NCBI RefSeq assembly: GCF_000148995.1
Contig: NZ_GL538352.1
Coordinates: 496,001 to 560,000, forward strand
DNA: 64,000 nucleotides
Direction: 5' to 3'
Origin: Listeria grayi DSM 20601
GTDB taxonomy: Bacteria; Bacillota; Bacilli; Lactobacillales; Listeriaceae
The notes below the pieces were generated by a model. The model made no database searches. It was not told where the DNA came from and saw only the letters and a list, made by a program, of their open reading frames with translations. Below are positions 1 to 9,971 of this stretch, piece after piece. The translations under genes were made by a program, and so were the position numbers. Position 1 is the first letter of the stretch, and each line of letters opens with the position of its first letter.

Positions 1-1005
1 ATCGAGATCGCTGTTGATTTCAGGTTGGTAAGCCCAGAAGACTTCCCTACTACGCTGCATCATTTCACTGGCTCGAAAGATCATAATATCAAAATGCGTC
101 AGCTAGCCAAAGAACAAGACGAAAAAATCAGCGAGTACGGCGTCGAAAATAAAGCGGGGAAAAATCTGCATTTTAAAAACGAATCTGCTTTTTACGATCA
201 CTTTAGTCTGCCATATTTACCACCGGAAGTGCGTAAAGACGGCCAAGAAATTGAGCGGATCAAAAGGCAGTCGACTTTTATTGAAGAAAAAGATATTCGT
301 GGTGACCTGCACATGCACACGACTTGGTCTGACGGCGCATATTCCTTGCCAGAAATGATCGAGGCTTGCATAGCAAAGAAATATGAGTATATGGTCATCA
401 CCGATCACGGTGGTTTTCTGAAAGTCGCCAACGGTCTGGAAAAAGAACGTTTACTGGATCAGGTACAAAAAATAACCACGCTGAAAAAGGAATATCCCGA
501 GATCGATATTTATGCAGGAGTGGAAATGGATATCTTACCAGATGGCACACTCGACTTTGAAGATGATGTCTTGAAAGAATTAGATTTCGTCATCGCGTCG
601 ATTCATTCCAGTTTCTCACAAACAGAAGCACAAATCATGAAACGGCTGGAAACGGCCTGCAAAAATCCGTATGTTCGGTTGATCGCTCATCCGACAGGAC
701 GTATCATTGGCAAGCGTCCCGGCTACCAAGTGAATATGGAAAAACTGATCCAACTAGCGTCAGAAACAGGGACAGCACTGGAATTGAATGCTAATCCACA
801 GCGGCTCGACTTGGCTGCGGCACATTTAGAAGCAGCTAAAGCAGCTGGTGTGAAGATCGCGATCAATACAGATGCCCATGACAAAAAACATTTGGACTTT
901 ATGAAGATCGGCGTTCGCGCGGCTAAAAAAGGGTGGCTGGAGCAAGGGGATATCCTAAACAGCATGACCAAGCAAGCCTTTCGCCAGTTTATCCAGAATA
1001 AATAA
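1..1005 (+). CDS. polX: DNA polymerase X family protein, C-terminal part (partial at window edge)
   Basis: The frame is open from base 1, so this is the 3' part of a longer gene. The first residues (AVDFRLV) fit the strand carrying the third catalytic aspartate of a family X polymerase palm. A PHP domain follows, with the metal-ligand motifs DLHMHTTWSDG, ITDHGG, AGVEMDI, IHSSF, AHPTGR and NTDAHD. In the Bacillus PolX family these give gap-filling polymerase activity plus a PHP 3'-5' exonuclease, with a role in base-excision repair. mutS2 starts 14 bases after the stop, and polX-mutS2 is a common Firmicute pairing. The true start lies upstream of the window. Confidence 0.9.
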   Translation: MEIAVDFRLVSPEDFPTTLHHFTGSKDHNIKMRQLAKEQDEKISEYGVENKAGKNLHFKNESAFYDHFSLPYLPPEVRKDGQEIERIKRQSTFIEEKDIRGDLHMHTTWSDGAYSLPEMIEACIAKKYEYMVITDHGGFLKVANGLEKERLLDQVQKITTLKKEYPEIDIYAGVEMDILPDGTLDFEDDVLKELDFVIASIHSSFSQTEAQIMKRLETACKNPYVRLIAHPTGRIIGKRPGYQVNMEKLIQLASETGTALELNANPQRLDLAAAHLEAAKAAGVKIAINTDAHDKKHLDFMKIGVRAAKKGWLEQGDILNSMTKQAFRQFIQNK

Positions 1006-1019
1006 AAAGAGGAATCAAT

Positions 1020-3377
1020 ATGGAAAAAAAAGTAGAAAAAATATTAGAATTTCATAAAATAAAAGAACAGCTGGTGGAATATGCTACTTCAAGCTTAGGT
1101 GCGCAAGTAATTCGTGAATTGGCGCCAAGCAGCGAGTATGACAAAGTCCGTCAAGCTTTACTAGAAACAGAAGAAGGTGCGAAAATCTTTCGCCTAAAAG
1201 GAACAGCTCCGATCGAAGGCGTCAATGATATCGGTTCTTCTTTGAAGCGTCTAGAGATCGGCGGCGATCTGAACGGCGTAGAACTTTATCAAATCGGCAG
1301 TAATCTCAGAGTCAGCCGGCTGATGAAGCATTTTATCGAGGACATGACAGAACAAGGAATCGATATCCCGCTATTTGACACAAGCGCCGAGGAACTCGAG
1401 CTGTTTCCTGAATTAGAAGAAACGATTTCCTTGACCGTAGATGAAAGCGGAGCAATTCTCGACTCAGCAAGCGAAACACTTCGCGGGATCAGAAGCGGCA
1501 TGCGACGTGCTGAGTCACGCGTCCGCGAAAAATTGGAAGAGCTACTTCGTAATTCCAATACAAGCAAAATGCTGAGCGATGCGATCATTACCATTCGGAA
1601 TGACCGTTTCGTTATCCCCGTCAAACAAGAATATAAAAATCATTTCGGCGGTATTGTCCACGATCAATCGGCTTCCGGTCAGACGCTGTTTATGGAACCG
1701 GCCCGTGTCGTTGAACTGAATAATGAACGCCGTAGTCTAAAAGTACGTGAAAAACAAGAAATCGATCGAATCCTAGCAGAAGTTTCAGCTGTAGTGGCCG
1801 AATGGACGCCTGCGATCCATCACAACACCTACTTGCTTGGCCGTTTTGATTTTATATTTGCCAAAGCAAAATATGGTAAATCGATCCGCGCAGTCACACC
1901 ACAGTTAAATACGGAAAAGAAAATCAAACTTATCAAAGCCAGGCACCCGCTTTTACCGGCAGAAACCGTAGTGGCCAATGATATCTATCTAGGCGAAGAT
2001 TTTTCCGCGATCGTGATCACCGGTCCGAATACAGGTGGTAAAACGATCACACTTAAAACATTAGGTCTGCTGACATTAATGGCACAGGCCGGACTGCAGA
2101 TCCCGGCAGAAGAAGAATCAGTGGTTAGTGTTTTTGATGCCGTCTTTGCCGACATTGGTGACGAACAATCAATCGAACAGAATCTCAGTACCTTCTCTTC
2201 ACATATGACAAATATCGTCAGTATCTTAGAAAAAACCAATGACCGTTCTCTTGTCCTGTTCGATGAATTGGGTGCTGGTACCGATCCACAAGAAGGCGCT
2301 GCGCTGGCGATCGCGATTTTAGATGCCGTCCATGATTCAGGCGCAAGTGTCGTTGCTACGACCCATTATCCGGAACTAAAAGCATATGGCTATAATCGCC
2401 CTTTCGCAACAAACGCTTCCGTCGAATTTAATGTTGAAACACTAAGTCCGACTTATCGATTATTGATTGGGGTACCAGGTAGAAGTAACGCCTTTGATAT
2501 TTCCAGCCGGCTGGGATTACGAGAGGAAGTCATTCAAAACGCTCGCAACCTGATCGATACCGAAAGTGCTGATTTGAACGACATGATCTCCAGCTTAGAA
2601 GAAAAACGTAACCAAGCAGAAAAAGAATATGAAGCAGCTTATCAAATCGCTCGCGATGCAGAGAAACTGCAGAAAGATTTGCAAAAAGAAATCATCCAGT
2701 ACCACAATCAGAAAGAGAATTTAGTAGAAAAAGCAAATAAAGAAGCAGCTGCGATCATTGAAAAAGCTGAAACAGAAGCAGAAGCCGTGATGCATGATCT
2801 ACGGCAAATGCAGCTTAGTGGGGCACAAACGATCAAAGAGCACGAATTGATCGATGCTCGAACGCGTCTAAGTCAGGCAAAACCAAAAACGATCTCGAAA
2901 CAGCCTGTACCGGAACATGTCGTTCAAGTCCATGTATTCGCTCCAGGTGACAATGTCCGTGTGCTTTCCCTCGGTCAAAAAGGCGTGCTGCTCGATCAGA
3001 CGGGCAAAAAGGAATGGAACGTACAGATCGGGATCATCAAAATGAAGATCAAAGAGAAAGACCTTGAATACATCAAGCCTGAAAAAGAAACCACAAAACG
3101 AATGATCACCAACGTACGCGGCAATGAAGCTGCTGTCAAAACAGAACTCGATCTGCGTGGCGTTCGTTATGAAGATGCACTTCAGCAAGTCGATAAATAC
3201 ATTGACGAAGCTTTACTCGCAGGTTATCATCAAGTGTCGATCATTCACGGTAAAGGAACCGGGGCGCTTCGTAATGGCGTGACCGAATTTCTGAAACACC
3301 ACCGACTCGTCAAATCGATTCGTTTCGGAGCGGCAGCAGAAGGCGGCAACGGAGTGACGATCGCTGAACTCAAATGA
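1020..3377 (+). CDS. mutS2: Endonuclease MutS2 / ribosome rescue factor
   Basis: A 785-residue protein of the usual MutS2 length. It has an N-terminal MutS core/lever region, an ABC-type ATPase with Walker A GPNTGGKT (about residues 337-344) and Walker B LVLFDELGAGTDP (about 414), a long coiled coil (about 515-610), and a C-terminal Smr nuclease domain with LDLRGVR and IHGKGTG. It lacks the MutS mismatch-recognition domain. MutS2 proteins act in anti-recombination or, as RqcU in Bacillus, in splitting collided ribosomes. The start has GAGGAA seven bases upstream. It is probably cotranscribed with polX; trxA follows after 76 bases. Confidence 0.95.
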   Translation: MEKKVEKILEFHKIKEQLVEYATSSLGAQVIRELAPSSEYDKVRQALLETEEGAKIFRLKGTAPIEGVNDIGSSLKRLEIGGDLNGVELYQIGSNLRVSRLMKHFIEDMTEQGIDIPLFDTSAEELELFPELEETISLTVDESGAILDSASETLRGIRSGMRRAESRVREKLEELLRNSNTSKMLSDAIITIRNDRFVIPVKQEYKNHFGGIVHDQSASGQTLFMEPARVVELNNERRSLKVREKQEIDRILAEVSAVVAEWTPAIHHNTYLLGRFDFIFAKAKYGKSIRAVTPQLNTEKKIKLIKARHPLLPAETVVANDIYLGEDFSAIVITGPNTGGKTITLKTLGLLTLMAQAGLQIPAEEESVVSVFDAVFADIGDEQSIEQNLSTFSSHMTNIVSILEKTNDRSLVLFDELGAGTDPQEGAALAIAILDAVHDSGASVVATTHYPELKAYGYNRPFATNASVEFNVETLSPTYRLLIGVPGRSNAFDISSRLGLREEVIQNARNLIDTESADLNDMISSLEEKRNQAEKEYEAAYQIARDAEKLQKDLQKEIIQYHNQKENLVEKANKEAAAIIEKAETEAEAVMHDLRQMQLSGAQTIKEHELIDARTRLSQAKPKTISKQPVPEHVVQVHVFAPGDNVRVLSLGQKGVLLDQTGKKEWNVQIGIIKMKIKEKDLEYIKPEKETTKRMITNVRGNEAAVKTELDLRGVRYEDALQQVDKYIDEALLAGYHQVSIIHGKGTGALRNGVTEFLKHHRLVKSIRFGAAAEGGNGVTIAELK

Positions 3378-3453
3378 CAATGAGCAAAAAAATAGCAGCC
3401 CCTAATAAAGGGTGTTATACTGACGTTACAGATTGAAAGAGGAGTTGAGCAAA

Positions 3454-3765
3454 ATGGTACAAGCAATTACAGATGCAAATTTTGCAGATGAAACAAAAGA
3501 TGGTTTAGTATTAGTTGATTTCTGGGCAACATGGTGCGGACCTTGTCGCATGGTAGCTCCAGTTTTAGAAGAAATAGCAGAAGAACGCGGCGATGCACTT
3601 AAAATCGTGAAAATCGATGTGGATGAAAATCCAAAAACATCCGAAGCATTTAAAGTAATGAGTATCCCTACTTTATTGATCAAAAAAGACAATGAAGTCG
3701 TTGATACTGTTATTGGCTACCGTCCAAAAGAAGAATTGGACGAAGTAATCAACCAATATCTATAA
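3454..3765 (+). CDS. trxA: Thioredoxin
   Basis: A 103-residue thioredoxin with active site WCGPC (about residues 28-32), the conserved Asp in the buried strand, and the cis-Pro motif SIPTLL. It is the general cytosolic dithiol reductant for ribonucleotide reductase, methionine sulfoxide reductase and other clients. I chose the ATG at 3454 because AGAGGAG lies about nine bases upstream and the protein then has standard length; an upstream in-frame TTG would add seven atypical residues. Gene order mutS2-trxA-uvrC matches Bacillus and Listeria. Confidence 0.95.
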   Translation: MVQAITDANFADETKDGLVLVDFWATWCGPCRMVAPVLEEIAEERGDALKIVKIDVDENPKTSEAFKVMSIPTLLIKKDNEVVDTVIGYRPKEELDEVINQYL

Positions 3766-3827
3766 AAAAGCGATTTTATGCATAGGCAGCTTGCCGGCCG
3801 AGGGAAGAACCAAAATTGCCTCTTGCT

Positions 3828-3855
3828 TTCCACTTTTGTATTTTATTGATACAAT
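3828..3855 (+). promoter_or_regulatory. Candidate SigA promoter of uvrC
   Basis: TTCCAC (3828-3833), a 16-base spacer and TACAAT (3850-3855), in the gap between trxA and uvrC. The -35 is weak and the -10 good. Found by reading only. Confidence 0.4.
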
Positions 3856-3947
3856 TTAAAGGAAAGTAAGTGACTTTGGTTCATCAATCGAGCTGGTAAG
3901 CTGTTTTTTTGAGCGAAGATCCTTCTTATATAAAAGGAGTGGAGCAG

Positions 3948-5744
3948 GTGTATTCCAAGAAAATCCAAGACAAACTCGCATTGCTTCCTGATCAACCTGG
4001 CTGTTATCTCATGAAGGATGATCAAGGAACGATCATTTATGTGGGGAAAGCAAAAGTTCTGAAAAACCGAGTCCGTTCATATTTCACCGGGACTCATGAT
4101 GGTAAAACACAACGATTGGTACAAGAAATTGCCGATTTTGAATATATCGTCACCTCTTCCAACGTCGAAGCCTTGTTACTTGAGATCAATCTGATCAAGA
4201 AACACGATCCGCGCTTCAATATTCGGTTGAAAGATGACAAAACGTATCCGTTTATCAAGATCACAAACGAACGCCATCCGCGGCTGATCATTACCAGGCA
4301 AGTAAAAAAAGATAAAGGAAAATACTTTGGCCCGTATCCGAATGTCTATGCGGCAAACGAAGTGAAAAAAATCCTTGACCGTCTTTATCCACTGCGGAAA
4401 TGCAATACGCTGCCAAATAAAGTCTGCCTTTACTATCACCTAGGCCAATGTCTGGCGCCTTGCGTTTTTGAGGTCGATGAAGCGAAATATCGTCAGATGG
4501 AAGACGAGATCGTTTCCTTCTTAAACGGTGGATACAAAAAGGTAAAACAAGAATTGAACACCAAAATGGCACAAGCCGCAGAGAACATGGAATTTGAAAA
4601 AGCAGGCGAATATCGCGATCAAATAAATGCGATCGAAACAACGATGGAGAAACAAAAAATGACTGTGACCGATTTTGTCGACCGAGATGTTTTCGGTTAT
4701 GCGATCGATAAAGGCTGGATGTGTGTCCAAGTATTCTTTATTCGTCAAGGGAAATTGATCGAACGCGAAGCCTCACAATTTCCGTTCTATAATGATGCAG
4801 ATGAAGATTTTCTTACCTTTATCGGTCAATTTTATCAAAAGGCAAACCACATCCCGCCGAAAGAAATTTATCTTCCAGATGACGTAGACGATGAGGCCAT
4901 CCAAGCCGTCGTTCCCGAAACAAAAGTTTTGGTACCGAAACGCGGCAATAAAAAAGAATTAGTAAAACTAGCATATAAAAATGCCAAAATCGCCTTGAAT
5001 GAAAAATTCTCGCTGTTGGAACGAAATGAAGAGCGAACGGTCGGCGCCGTAGAACGATTAGGCGAAGCAATGGGAATCCCTACTCCAAGCCGGATCGAAG
5101 CCTTTGATAATTCCAATATCCAAGGAACTGATCCCGTTTCGGCAATGGTCACCTTTATTGACGGGAAACCGAGCAAAAACGACTATCGTAAATACAAAAT
5201 CAAGACCGTTGCTGGACCCGATGATTACGGTACCATGCGCGAAGTCGTACGCCGGAGATATTGGCGCGTGCTTAAAGAAGGACTCCCACTGCCTGATCTG
5301 ATTCTGATCGATGGTGGGAAAGGGCAAATCGAAAGTGCTCGCGATATTCTAGTCAATGAACTCGGACTCGATATTCCTGTAGCTGGATTAGCCAAGGATG
5401 ACCGCCACCGGACGAGTCAGTTGCTGTTTGGCGAACCGCTCGAGATCATCCCGCTCGAACGTAACAGCGAGTCATTCTATCTGCTGCAACGGATCCAAGA
5501 TGAAGTCCATCGTTTTGCGATCACATTCCATCGCCAGCTACGAAGCAAAAGTGGCTTCCAATCCGTACTAGATGGCATTCCCGGCGTTGGTCCCGGTAGA
5601 AAGAAAACCCTGTTACAGCACTTTGGCTCAATGAAAAAAATCAAAGCAGCCAGCGTGGAAGAACTAAAAGCAGCGGGCGTGCCACAAGCAGTGGCTGAAG
5701 CAGTCAAAGCCAAAGTCGATTCGCTGAATAAGAAAAGTGAATGA
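3948..5744 (+). CDS. uvrC: UvrABC system protein C
   Basis: Excinuclease subunit C, 598 residues from the chosen start. An N-terminal GIY-YIG nuclease domain makes the 3' incision ([16 protein letters not shown]), followed by a Cys-containing segment, a UVR motif that contacts UvrB ([17 protein letters not shown]), an RNase H-like nuclease domain for the 5' incision ([17 protein letters not shown]) and a C-terminal helix-hairpin-helix pair ([19 protein letters not shown]). It acts in nucleotide excision repair. The GTG start at 3948 sits eight bases after AAAGGAG; an upstream in-frame TTG at 3909 has no comparable ribosome site. A terminator follows the stop. Confidence 0.93.
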   Translation: MYSKKIQDKLALLPDQPGCYLMKDDQGTIIYVGKAKVLKNRVRSYFTGTHDGKTQRLVQEIADFEYIVTSSNVEALLLEINLIKKHDPRFNIRLKDDKTYPFIKITNERHPRLIITRQVKKDKGKYFGPYPNVYAANEVKKILDRLYPLRKCNTLPNKVCLYYHLGQCLAPCVFEVDEAKYRQMEDEIVSFLNGGYKKVKQELNTKMAQAAENMEFEKAGEYRDQINAIETTMEKQKMTVTDFVDRDVFGYAIDKGWMCVQVFFIRQGKLIEREASQFPFYNDADEDFLTFIGQFYQKANHIPPKEIYLPDDVDDEAIQAVVPETKVLVPKRGNKKELVKLAYKNAKIALNEKFSLLERNEERTVGAVERLGEAMGIPTPSRIEAFDNSNIQGTDPVSAMVTFIDGKPSKNDYRKYKIKTVAGPDDYGTMREVVRRRYWRVLKEGLPLPDLILIDGGKGQIESARDILVNELGLDIPVAGLAKDDRHRTSQLLFGEPLEIIPLERNSESFYLLQRIQDEVHRFAITFHRQLRSKSGFQSVLDGIPGVGPGRKKTLLQHFGSMKKIKAASVEELKAAGVPQAVAEAVKAKVDSLNKKSE

Positions 5745-5778
5745 AAAAGGAGTCCGAAACGGCGGACTTCTTTTTTGA
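5742..5778 (+). terminator. Rho-independent terminator after uvrC
   Basis: Stem of GGAGTCCG with CGGACTTC, flanked by an A-run and followed by six Ts. It separates uvrC from lysC. Confidence 0.8.
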
Positions 5779-5793
5779 AAGGAAAGATTTTTC

Positions 5794-5822
5794 TTTTCAA
5801 GCAGAGACGGATACGCTAAAAT
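5794..5822 (+). promoter_or_regulatory. Candidate promoter of lysC
   Basis: TTTTCA (5794-5799), a 17-base spacer and TAAAAT (5817-5822), about 35 bases upstream of the lysC start. There is too little room for a lysine (L-box) riboswitch, which needs well over 150 bases. Confidence 0.4.
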
Positions 5823-5856
5823 AGCTATAACTAGAGGAATCGGAGGGGAAAAAGTC

Positions 5857-7071
5857 TTGGGAATCGTAGTATTAAAATTTGGCGGTACTTCCGTCAGCAC
5901 CGTAGAAAAAATAGCCAAAACAGCAGAACAGGCTATTTTTGAAAAAGAAAAAGGCAATCAAGTCGTCGTTGTCGTTTCCGCAATGGGAAAATCGACCGAT
6001 CGATTAGTCGCCATGGCAAATGAAATCGCAGAATACCCCGATAAACGTGAAATGGATATGCTTTTGACCACTGGAGAACAAGTGACCATATCTTTACTGG
6101 CAATGACATTAAAAGCGCGTCAGCAGCCTGCTATCTCGTTTACAGGCTGGCAAGCAGGAATCGAAACAGAGACCGTACATAGCAATGCCCGCATTGCAGA
6201 TATCGATACGACCAATATCCAAGCAGCTTTAGATCGTGGCGAGATCGTTATCGTCGCCGGCTTTCAAGGCGTAACTGCAGATGGAGCGATCACGACATTA
6301 GGCAGAGGTGGATCCGATACGACAGCAGTGGCACTCGCTGCGGCTTTAAAAGCAGAAAAATGTGCGATCGGAACCGACGTGACTGGCGTTTACACCGCTG
6401 ATCCTCGTTATGTTCCTGATGCGAAACAACTACCAGCCCTTACTTATGACGAAATGCTGGAACTAGCACATTTAGGCGCCGGAGTCTTGCATCCGCGTGC
6501 TGTAGAATATGCGAAAAATTTCGGTATCCCGCTAGAAGTGCGGGCAAGCCACGAACAAAAAGCAGGAACGATGATTGAGGAGGTCAACAAATTGGAAAAT
6601 ACAAAAGCGGTAACAGGAGTTGCCTTTGAAGATAAGATCACACGCGTGACGATCCATTGGCCGACCAAAGAAGAGATGCGGGTCTCTAAAGTATTCACGA
6701 CACTCGCAGCACAAAACATCGATGTCGACATTATTATCCAAGGTATTACCGGTCTTGGCAGCGGCAATTTGTCCTTTACGATCCAAACCGACGCATTGCT
6801 TGATACATTAGCTGTTTTGAATGACAATAAAGAACTGCTTCAATTTGGGAAACTAGAATCCGAGCAGCAACTGGCAAAAGTATCGATCGTGGGCTCCGGA
6901 ATGGTCTCCAATCCAGGTGTAGCAGCGCGCATGTTCGAGGCTCTGACAGAAAAAGAGATCCCGATCAAAATGATCAGCACCTCAGAAATCAAAGTCTCAA
7001 CAGTTGTGCCTGAAAAACAAATGGTAAATGCAGCTAAAATCCTGCATCAAACCTTTGAATTAGATAAATAA
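5857..7071 (+). CDS. lysC: Aspartokinase, Bacillus LysC type (alpha subunit)
   Basis: A 404-residue aspartate kinase: phosphorylation of L-aspartate, the first step to diaminopimelate, lysine, threonine and methionine. The amino-acid kinase domain has VLKFGGTSV at the N terminus and TTLGRGGSDTTA near residue 150. Two ACT regulatory domains follow, including SIVGSGMVSNPG. The TTG start is supported by GGAGGGG eight bases upstream. Length and domain layout fit the lysine-inhibited Bacillus LysC rather than fused aspartokinase-homoserine dehydrogenases. The gene also contains an internal ribosome site for a beta subunit, listed separately. Confidence 0.93.
   Translation: MGIVVLKFGGTSVSTVEKIAKTAEQAIFEKEKGNQVVVVVSAMGKSTDRLVAMANEIAEYPDKREMDMLLTTGEQVTISLLAMTLKARQQPAISFTGWQAGIETETVHSNARIADIDTTNIQAALDRGEIVIVAGFQGVTADGAITTLGRGGSDTTAVALAAALKAEKCAIGTDVTGVYTADPRYVPDAKQLPALTYDEMLELAHLGAGVLHPRAVEYAKNFGIPLEVRASHEQKAGTMIEEVNKLENTKAVTGVAFEDKITRVTIHWPTKEEMRVSKVFTTLAAQNIDVDIIIQGITGLGSGNLSFTIQTDALLDTLAVLNDNKELLQFGKLESEQQLAKVSIVGSGMVSNPGVAARMFEALTEKEIPIKMISTSEIKVSTVVPEKQMVNAAKILHQTFELDK
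6592..7071 (+). CDS. lysC: Aspartokinase beta subunit from an internal start inside lysC
   Basis: Within lysC, GAGGAGGTCAACAAA immediately precedes an in-frame TTG at 6592, which is codon 246 of the alpha subunit. This is a near-perfect ribosome-binding site with normal spacing. Bacillus subtilis LysC is known to make a beta subunit from an internal start at about the same codon, forming an alpha2-beta2 enzyme. The product would be 159 residues and contain both ACT domains. The site is seen directly; that it is used is inference by analogy. Confidence 0.6.
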   Translation: MENTKAVTGVAFEDKITRVTIHWPTKEEMRVSKVFTTLAAQNIDVDIIIQGITGLGSGNLSFTIQTDALLDTLAVLNDNKELLQFGKLESEQQLAKVSIVGSGMVSNPGVAARMFEALTEKEIPIKMISTSEIKVSTVVPEKQMVNAAKILHQTFELDK

Positions 7072-7113
7072 AAAAACAGCACCAAACACATGTATAATGT
7101 TTGGTGCTGTTTT
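7070..7113. terminator. Bidirectional terminator between lysC and yslB
   Basis: AAAAACAGCACCAAACA pairs with TGTTTGGTGCTGTTTT around a nine-base loop, with A and T runs on both sides. It serves the convergent genes lysC (+) and the yslB-like gene (-). Confidence 0.85.
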
Positions 7114-7116
7114 CGC

Positions 7117-7578
7117 TTATTCAGAAGCCACGATTTCTTTGCGGTCCCATTTGACTACGATCTTTGCCTGACGCTTGCGGATATCCAGCTCATCGTAACT
7201 CTCTGTATAGAGGTTGCGCTGTAATTGTAGCTGTTCCGCAATAAACCCTGCTTCCAGCTTGAAAGTAGGTTCATTTTCGACTTCATAGCGATGATTCACG
7301 AATTCGCCCGTCAGCAATAACTGCAGCTCTTCTTTTTTCTCTTTGATGATCGATAAGTCGCCCCATGATGCTTTTTGAAAAAAAGCTGCGATCGCATCAA
7401 AGTCTTCTAATGGATATTTGCGGGCCATGCTTTTTCCTGCCCAGTATAGAATATGTCCTGCCTCATCACCTAAAAGTTCTGGGATCAGCTCATCGCGCAG
7501 CAGTTCTAGTCCAAAGCTAGGAACGAGTAAAGACTGTTCATGTTGTTCGGTCGTTTCCTTCGGCGTTTCTTCTGTCAT
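7117..7578 (-). CDS. yslB: DUF2507 / YslB-like protein
   Basis: A 153-residue cytoplasmic protein with LLRDELIPELLGD and HILYWAGKSMARKYP, which I recognise as the DUF2507 family typified by Bacillus YslB, also located next to lysC. The family fold resembles V4R-type ligand-binding domains and no biochemical role is established. The N-terminal 15 residues are Glu/Thr rich and probably disordered. Convergent with lysC, sharing its terminator. Confidence 0.75.
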   Translation of the reverse strand: MTEETPKETTEQHEQSLLVPSFGLELLRDELIPELLGDEAGHILYWAGKSMARKYPLEDFDAIAAFFQKASWGDLSIIKEKKEELQLLLTGEFVNHRYEVENEPTFKLEAGFIAEQLQLQRNLYTESYDELDIRKRQAKIVVKWDRKEIVASE

Positions 7579-7791
7579 TTCGTATACCTCGCTTTCTTTG
7601 TTTTATTATAACCAAAAATGACCAGAATTAAAAATACAAATCGCAAAAATTTAGAAAACCTTAATTTTATGATAAAAGGCTTGCGAAAATCACTAAAAAA
7701 TAAGAAAATAGATAGGTATAGAAAAAATTAGCAAGAATAAACAAACTAGATAGTCAGCAAAGCTACTAAAACAAGAAATAGAGGCGATACT

Positions 7792-8604
7792 GTGAAACAA
7801 GCAATTGGTTTTATAGATTCTGGTGTAGGCGGTTTGACAGTAGTGAAGGAAGTTTTAAAACAATTACCTCATGAACAAATTTATTATTTAGGGGACACGG
7901 CGAGATGTCCATATGGCCCCAGAAAACCAGAAGAAGTATTGAAATTCACAAGAGAAATGTCCCACTTTTTGATTGACCGAGGTATCAAAATGTTAGTCAT
8001 TGCCTGCAATACGGCAACAGCAGCAGCTCTAGTACAAATCAGAGCAGAACTGGATATTCCTGTTATTGGCGTTATTCAACCGGGATCCAGGGCAGCTTTA
8101 AAAGAATCAAGAAATAATAAGATCGCCGTACTGGGAACGATCGGAACGGTAAAAAGCGAAGCCTATCCGAAAGCATTGAAACGCCTGAATCATCAAGTCG
8201 AAGTCGATTCGCTGGCATGTCCGAAATTCGTTTCTGTCGTAGAATCCGGCGAATATAAAAGTGCGATCGCGAAAAAAGTGGTAGCAGAATCTCTATTGCC
8301 ACTAAAAAATACAACGATCGATACCGTTATATTAGGATGTACCCATTATCCGCTTTTAAAACCGATCATCGAGAATTTTTTGGGTGCTGATGTAGCAGTC
8401 ATCAATTCCGGTGAAGAAACTGCCAGCGAAGTGAGTGCACTGCTCGATTATCATGGATTATTGGACAGTGGCGGCGATACGATCAAACATCGTTTTTTCA
8501 CAACCGGTTCCACATCGATTTTTAAAAACTTAGCAGAAGATTGGCTCGGCATGCAAGACATGCATATCGAGCACATCAAATTAGGAGAAGGAGGGAAACA
8601 ATGA
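7792..8604 (+). CDS. racE: Glutamate racemase
   Basis: A 270-residue cofactor-independent racemase supplying D-glutamate for peptidoglycan. Both catalytic cysteines are visible, in IACNTATAA and [10 protein letters not shown], along with the N-terminal [10 protein letters not shown] and [10 protein letters not shown] loops. It starts at GTG with GAGGCGATACT upstream. The stop overlaps the rph start by four bases (ATGA), indicating translational coupling. The 213-base upstream gap is AT-rich and must hold the promoter, but I could not settle on one. racE-rph-rdgB-phosphodiesterase forms a tight operon. Confidence 0.95.
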   Translation: MKQAIGFIDSGVGGLTVVKEVLKQLPHEQIYYLGDTARCPYGPRKPEEVLKFTREMSHFLIDRGIKMLVIACNTATAAALVQIRAELDIPVIGVIQPGSRAALKESRNNKIAVLGTIGTVKSEAYPKALKRLNHQVEVDSLACPKFVSVVESGEYKSAIAKKVVAESLLPLKNTTIDTVILGCTHYPLLKPIIENFLGADVAVINSGEETASEVSALLDYHGLLDSGGDTIKHRFFTTGSTSIFKNLAEDWLGMQDMHIEHIKLGEGGKQ

Positions 8605-9347
8605 GACATGACGGCCGTAATAAAGGGGAACTGCGTAAAATAGAACTTATCAAAGATTATTTGATCCATCCCGAAGGTTCTGTATTGATATCAACGGGGG
8701 ATACAAAAGTGATCTGTTCCGCCAGCATTGAAGAAAAAGTACCGCCATTCATGCGCGGCGAAGGCAAAGGTTGGATATCCGCAGAATACGCCATGCTGCC
8801 ACGAGCGACAACGACTCGAAATATCCGCGAATCATCAAAAGGCAAAGTGGGCGGTAGGACGATGGAGATCCAACGCTTGATCGGCAGGGCACTCCGCGCA
8901 GTCGTGGACTTAGATGCCCTCGGTGAACGGACGATCTGGATCGATTGCGATGTCATCCAAGCAGATGGTGGCACCCGCACTGCATCGATCACTGGAGCAT
9001 TCGTAGCACTTGCTTTGGCAATCGAAAAACTGTACCAAACAGTACCATTAGCCAAGTTTCCGATCAAAGATTTCCTTGCCGCAACTAGCGTTGGTATCCT
9101 TGAAAATGAAGGAGCAGTCTTGGACTTGAATTACATCGAAGACAGCGCTGCCGAAGTCGACATGAATATTGTGATGACCGGCGCAGGTCAATTTGTAGAG
9201 TTACAAGGAACCGGAGAAGAAGCTACTTTTTCTGAAACAGACTTACAAGAGCTGATCACGCTTGGGAAAAAAGGGATCCAAGCATTAAATATCATGCAGC
9301 AGGAAATATTAGGAGCAGCACTGACAGCGAAAATAAAGGGGGAATAA
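8601..9347 (+). CDS. rph: Ribonuclease PH
   Basis: A 248-residue phosphorolytic 3'-5' exoribonuclease that trims tRNA precursors. Family signatures seen include MRHDGR at the N terminus, [35 protein letters not shown] and [14 protein letters not shown]. The start ATG overlaps the racE stop and is preceded by GGAGGG. The common Firmicute neighbour rdgB follows after three bases. Confidence 0.95.
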   Translation: MRHDGRNKGELRKIELIKDYLIHPEGSVLISTGDTKVICSASIEEKVPPFMRGEGKGWISAEYAMLPRATTTRNIRESSKGKVGGRTMEIQRLIGRALRAVVDLDALGERTIWIDCDVIQADGGTRTASITGAFVALALAIEKLYQTVPLAKFPIKDFLAATSVGILENEGAVLDLNYIEDSAAEVDMNIVMTGAGQFVELQGTGEEATFSETDLQELITLGKKGIQALNIMQQEILGAALTAKIKGE

Positions 9348-9350
9348 GAC

Positions 9351-9956
9351 ATGAAAACACTCGTGATCGCCACAGCTAACAAGGGAAAAGCCCAAGAATT
9401 CCAAGCACTTTTTGCCGATTATCCCGTGACTATCAAAACGTTGCTGGATTTTCCGGAAATCGGTGAAATCGAAGAAACAGGGACCACCTTTGCAGAAAAT
9501 GCAGCTTTAAAAGCAGAAACCGTCGCAAATTTACTGAATATCCCAGTACTTGCCGATGACTCCGGCCTGATCGTTGATTACTTAGACGGAGCACCAGGTG
9601 TCTACTCCGCCCGATATGCCGGCGATGGACATGACGATAAAAAAAATAACAAAAAACTGCTGAAAAATTTAACCGGCGTACCTTATGAGCAGCGAACAGC
9701 AAGGTTTCATTGCACATTAGCCATTGCAGTACCACAGCAACAAACGATTTTCTACAGTGGAGAAGTGTCAGGATACATAACAGAAGAAGAGCGAGGCGCA
9801 AGCGGTTTTGGCTATGACCCGTTATTCTATCTGCCAAACTATCAGAAGACCATGGCAGAAATCGCTGCCTCCGAAAAAAATAAAATCAGCCATCGAGCAA
9901 ATGCCTTAGCCAAATTAGCTAAAGATATCGACATACTGATCCAGAAAATCGACTAA
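9351..9956 (+). CDS. rdgB: XTP/dITP diphosphatase (non-canonical purine NTPase)
   Basis: A 201-residue Ham1/RdgB pyrophosphatase that removes dITP, XTP and related non-canonical nucleotides before incorporation. Family motifs: ATANKGKAQEF at the N terminus, ETGTTFAENAALKA, VLADDSGL, GVYSARYAG, GASGFGYDPLF and ISHRANAL. It starts three bases after rph and belongs to the racE-rph operon. Confidence 0.94.
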   Translation: MKTLVIATANKGKAQEFQALFADYPVTIKTLLDFPEIGEIEETGTTFAENAALKAETVANLLNIPVLADDSGLIVDYLDGAPGVYSARYAGDGHDDKKNNKKLLKNLTGVPYEQRTARFHCTLAIAVPQQQTIFYSGEVSGYITEEERGASGFGYDPLFYLPNYQKTMAEIAASEKNKISHRANALAKLAKDIDILIQKID

Positions 9957-9971
9957 AGGGAGCGAAAAATA

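Noticed and set aside
5779-5856. Lysine riboswitch upstream of lysC
   Set aside because: Only about 80 bases lie between the uvrC terminator and the start, and they carry a promoter; too short for an L-box.
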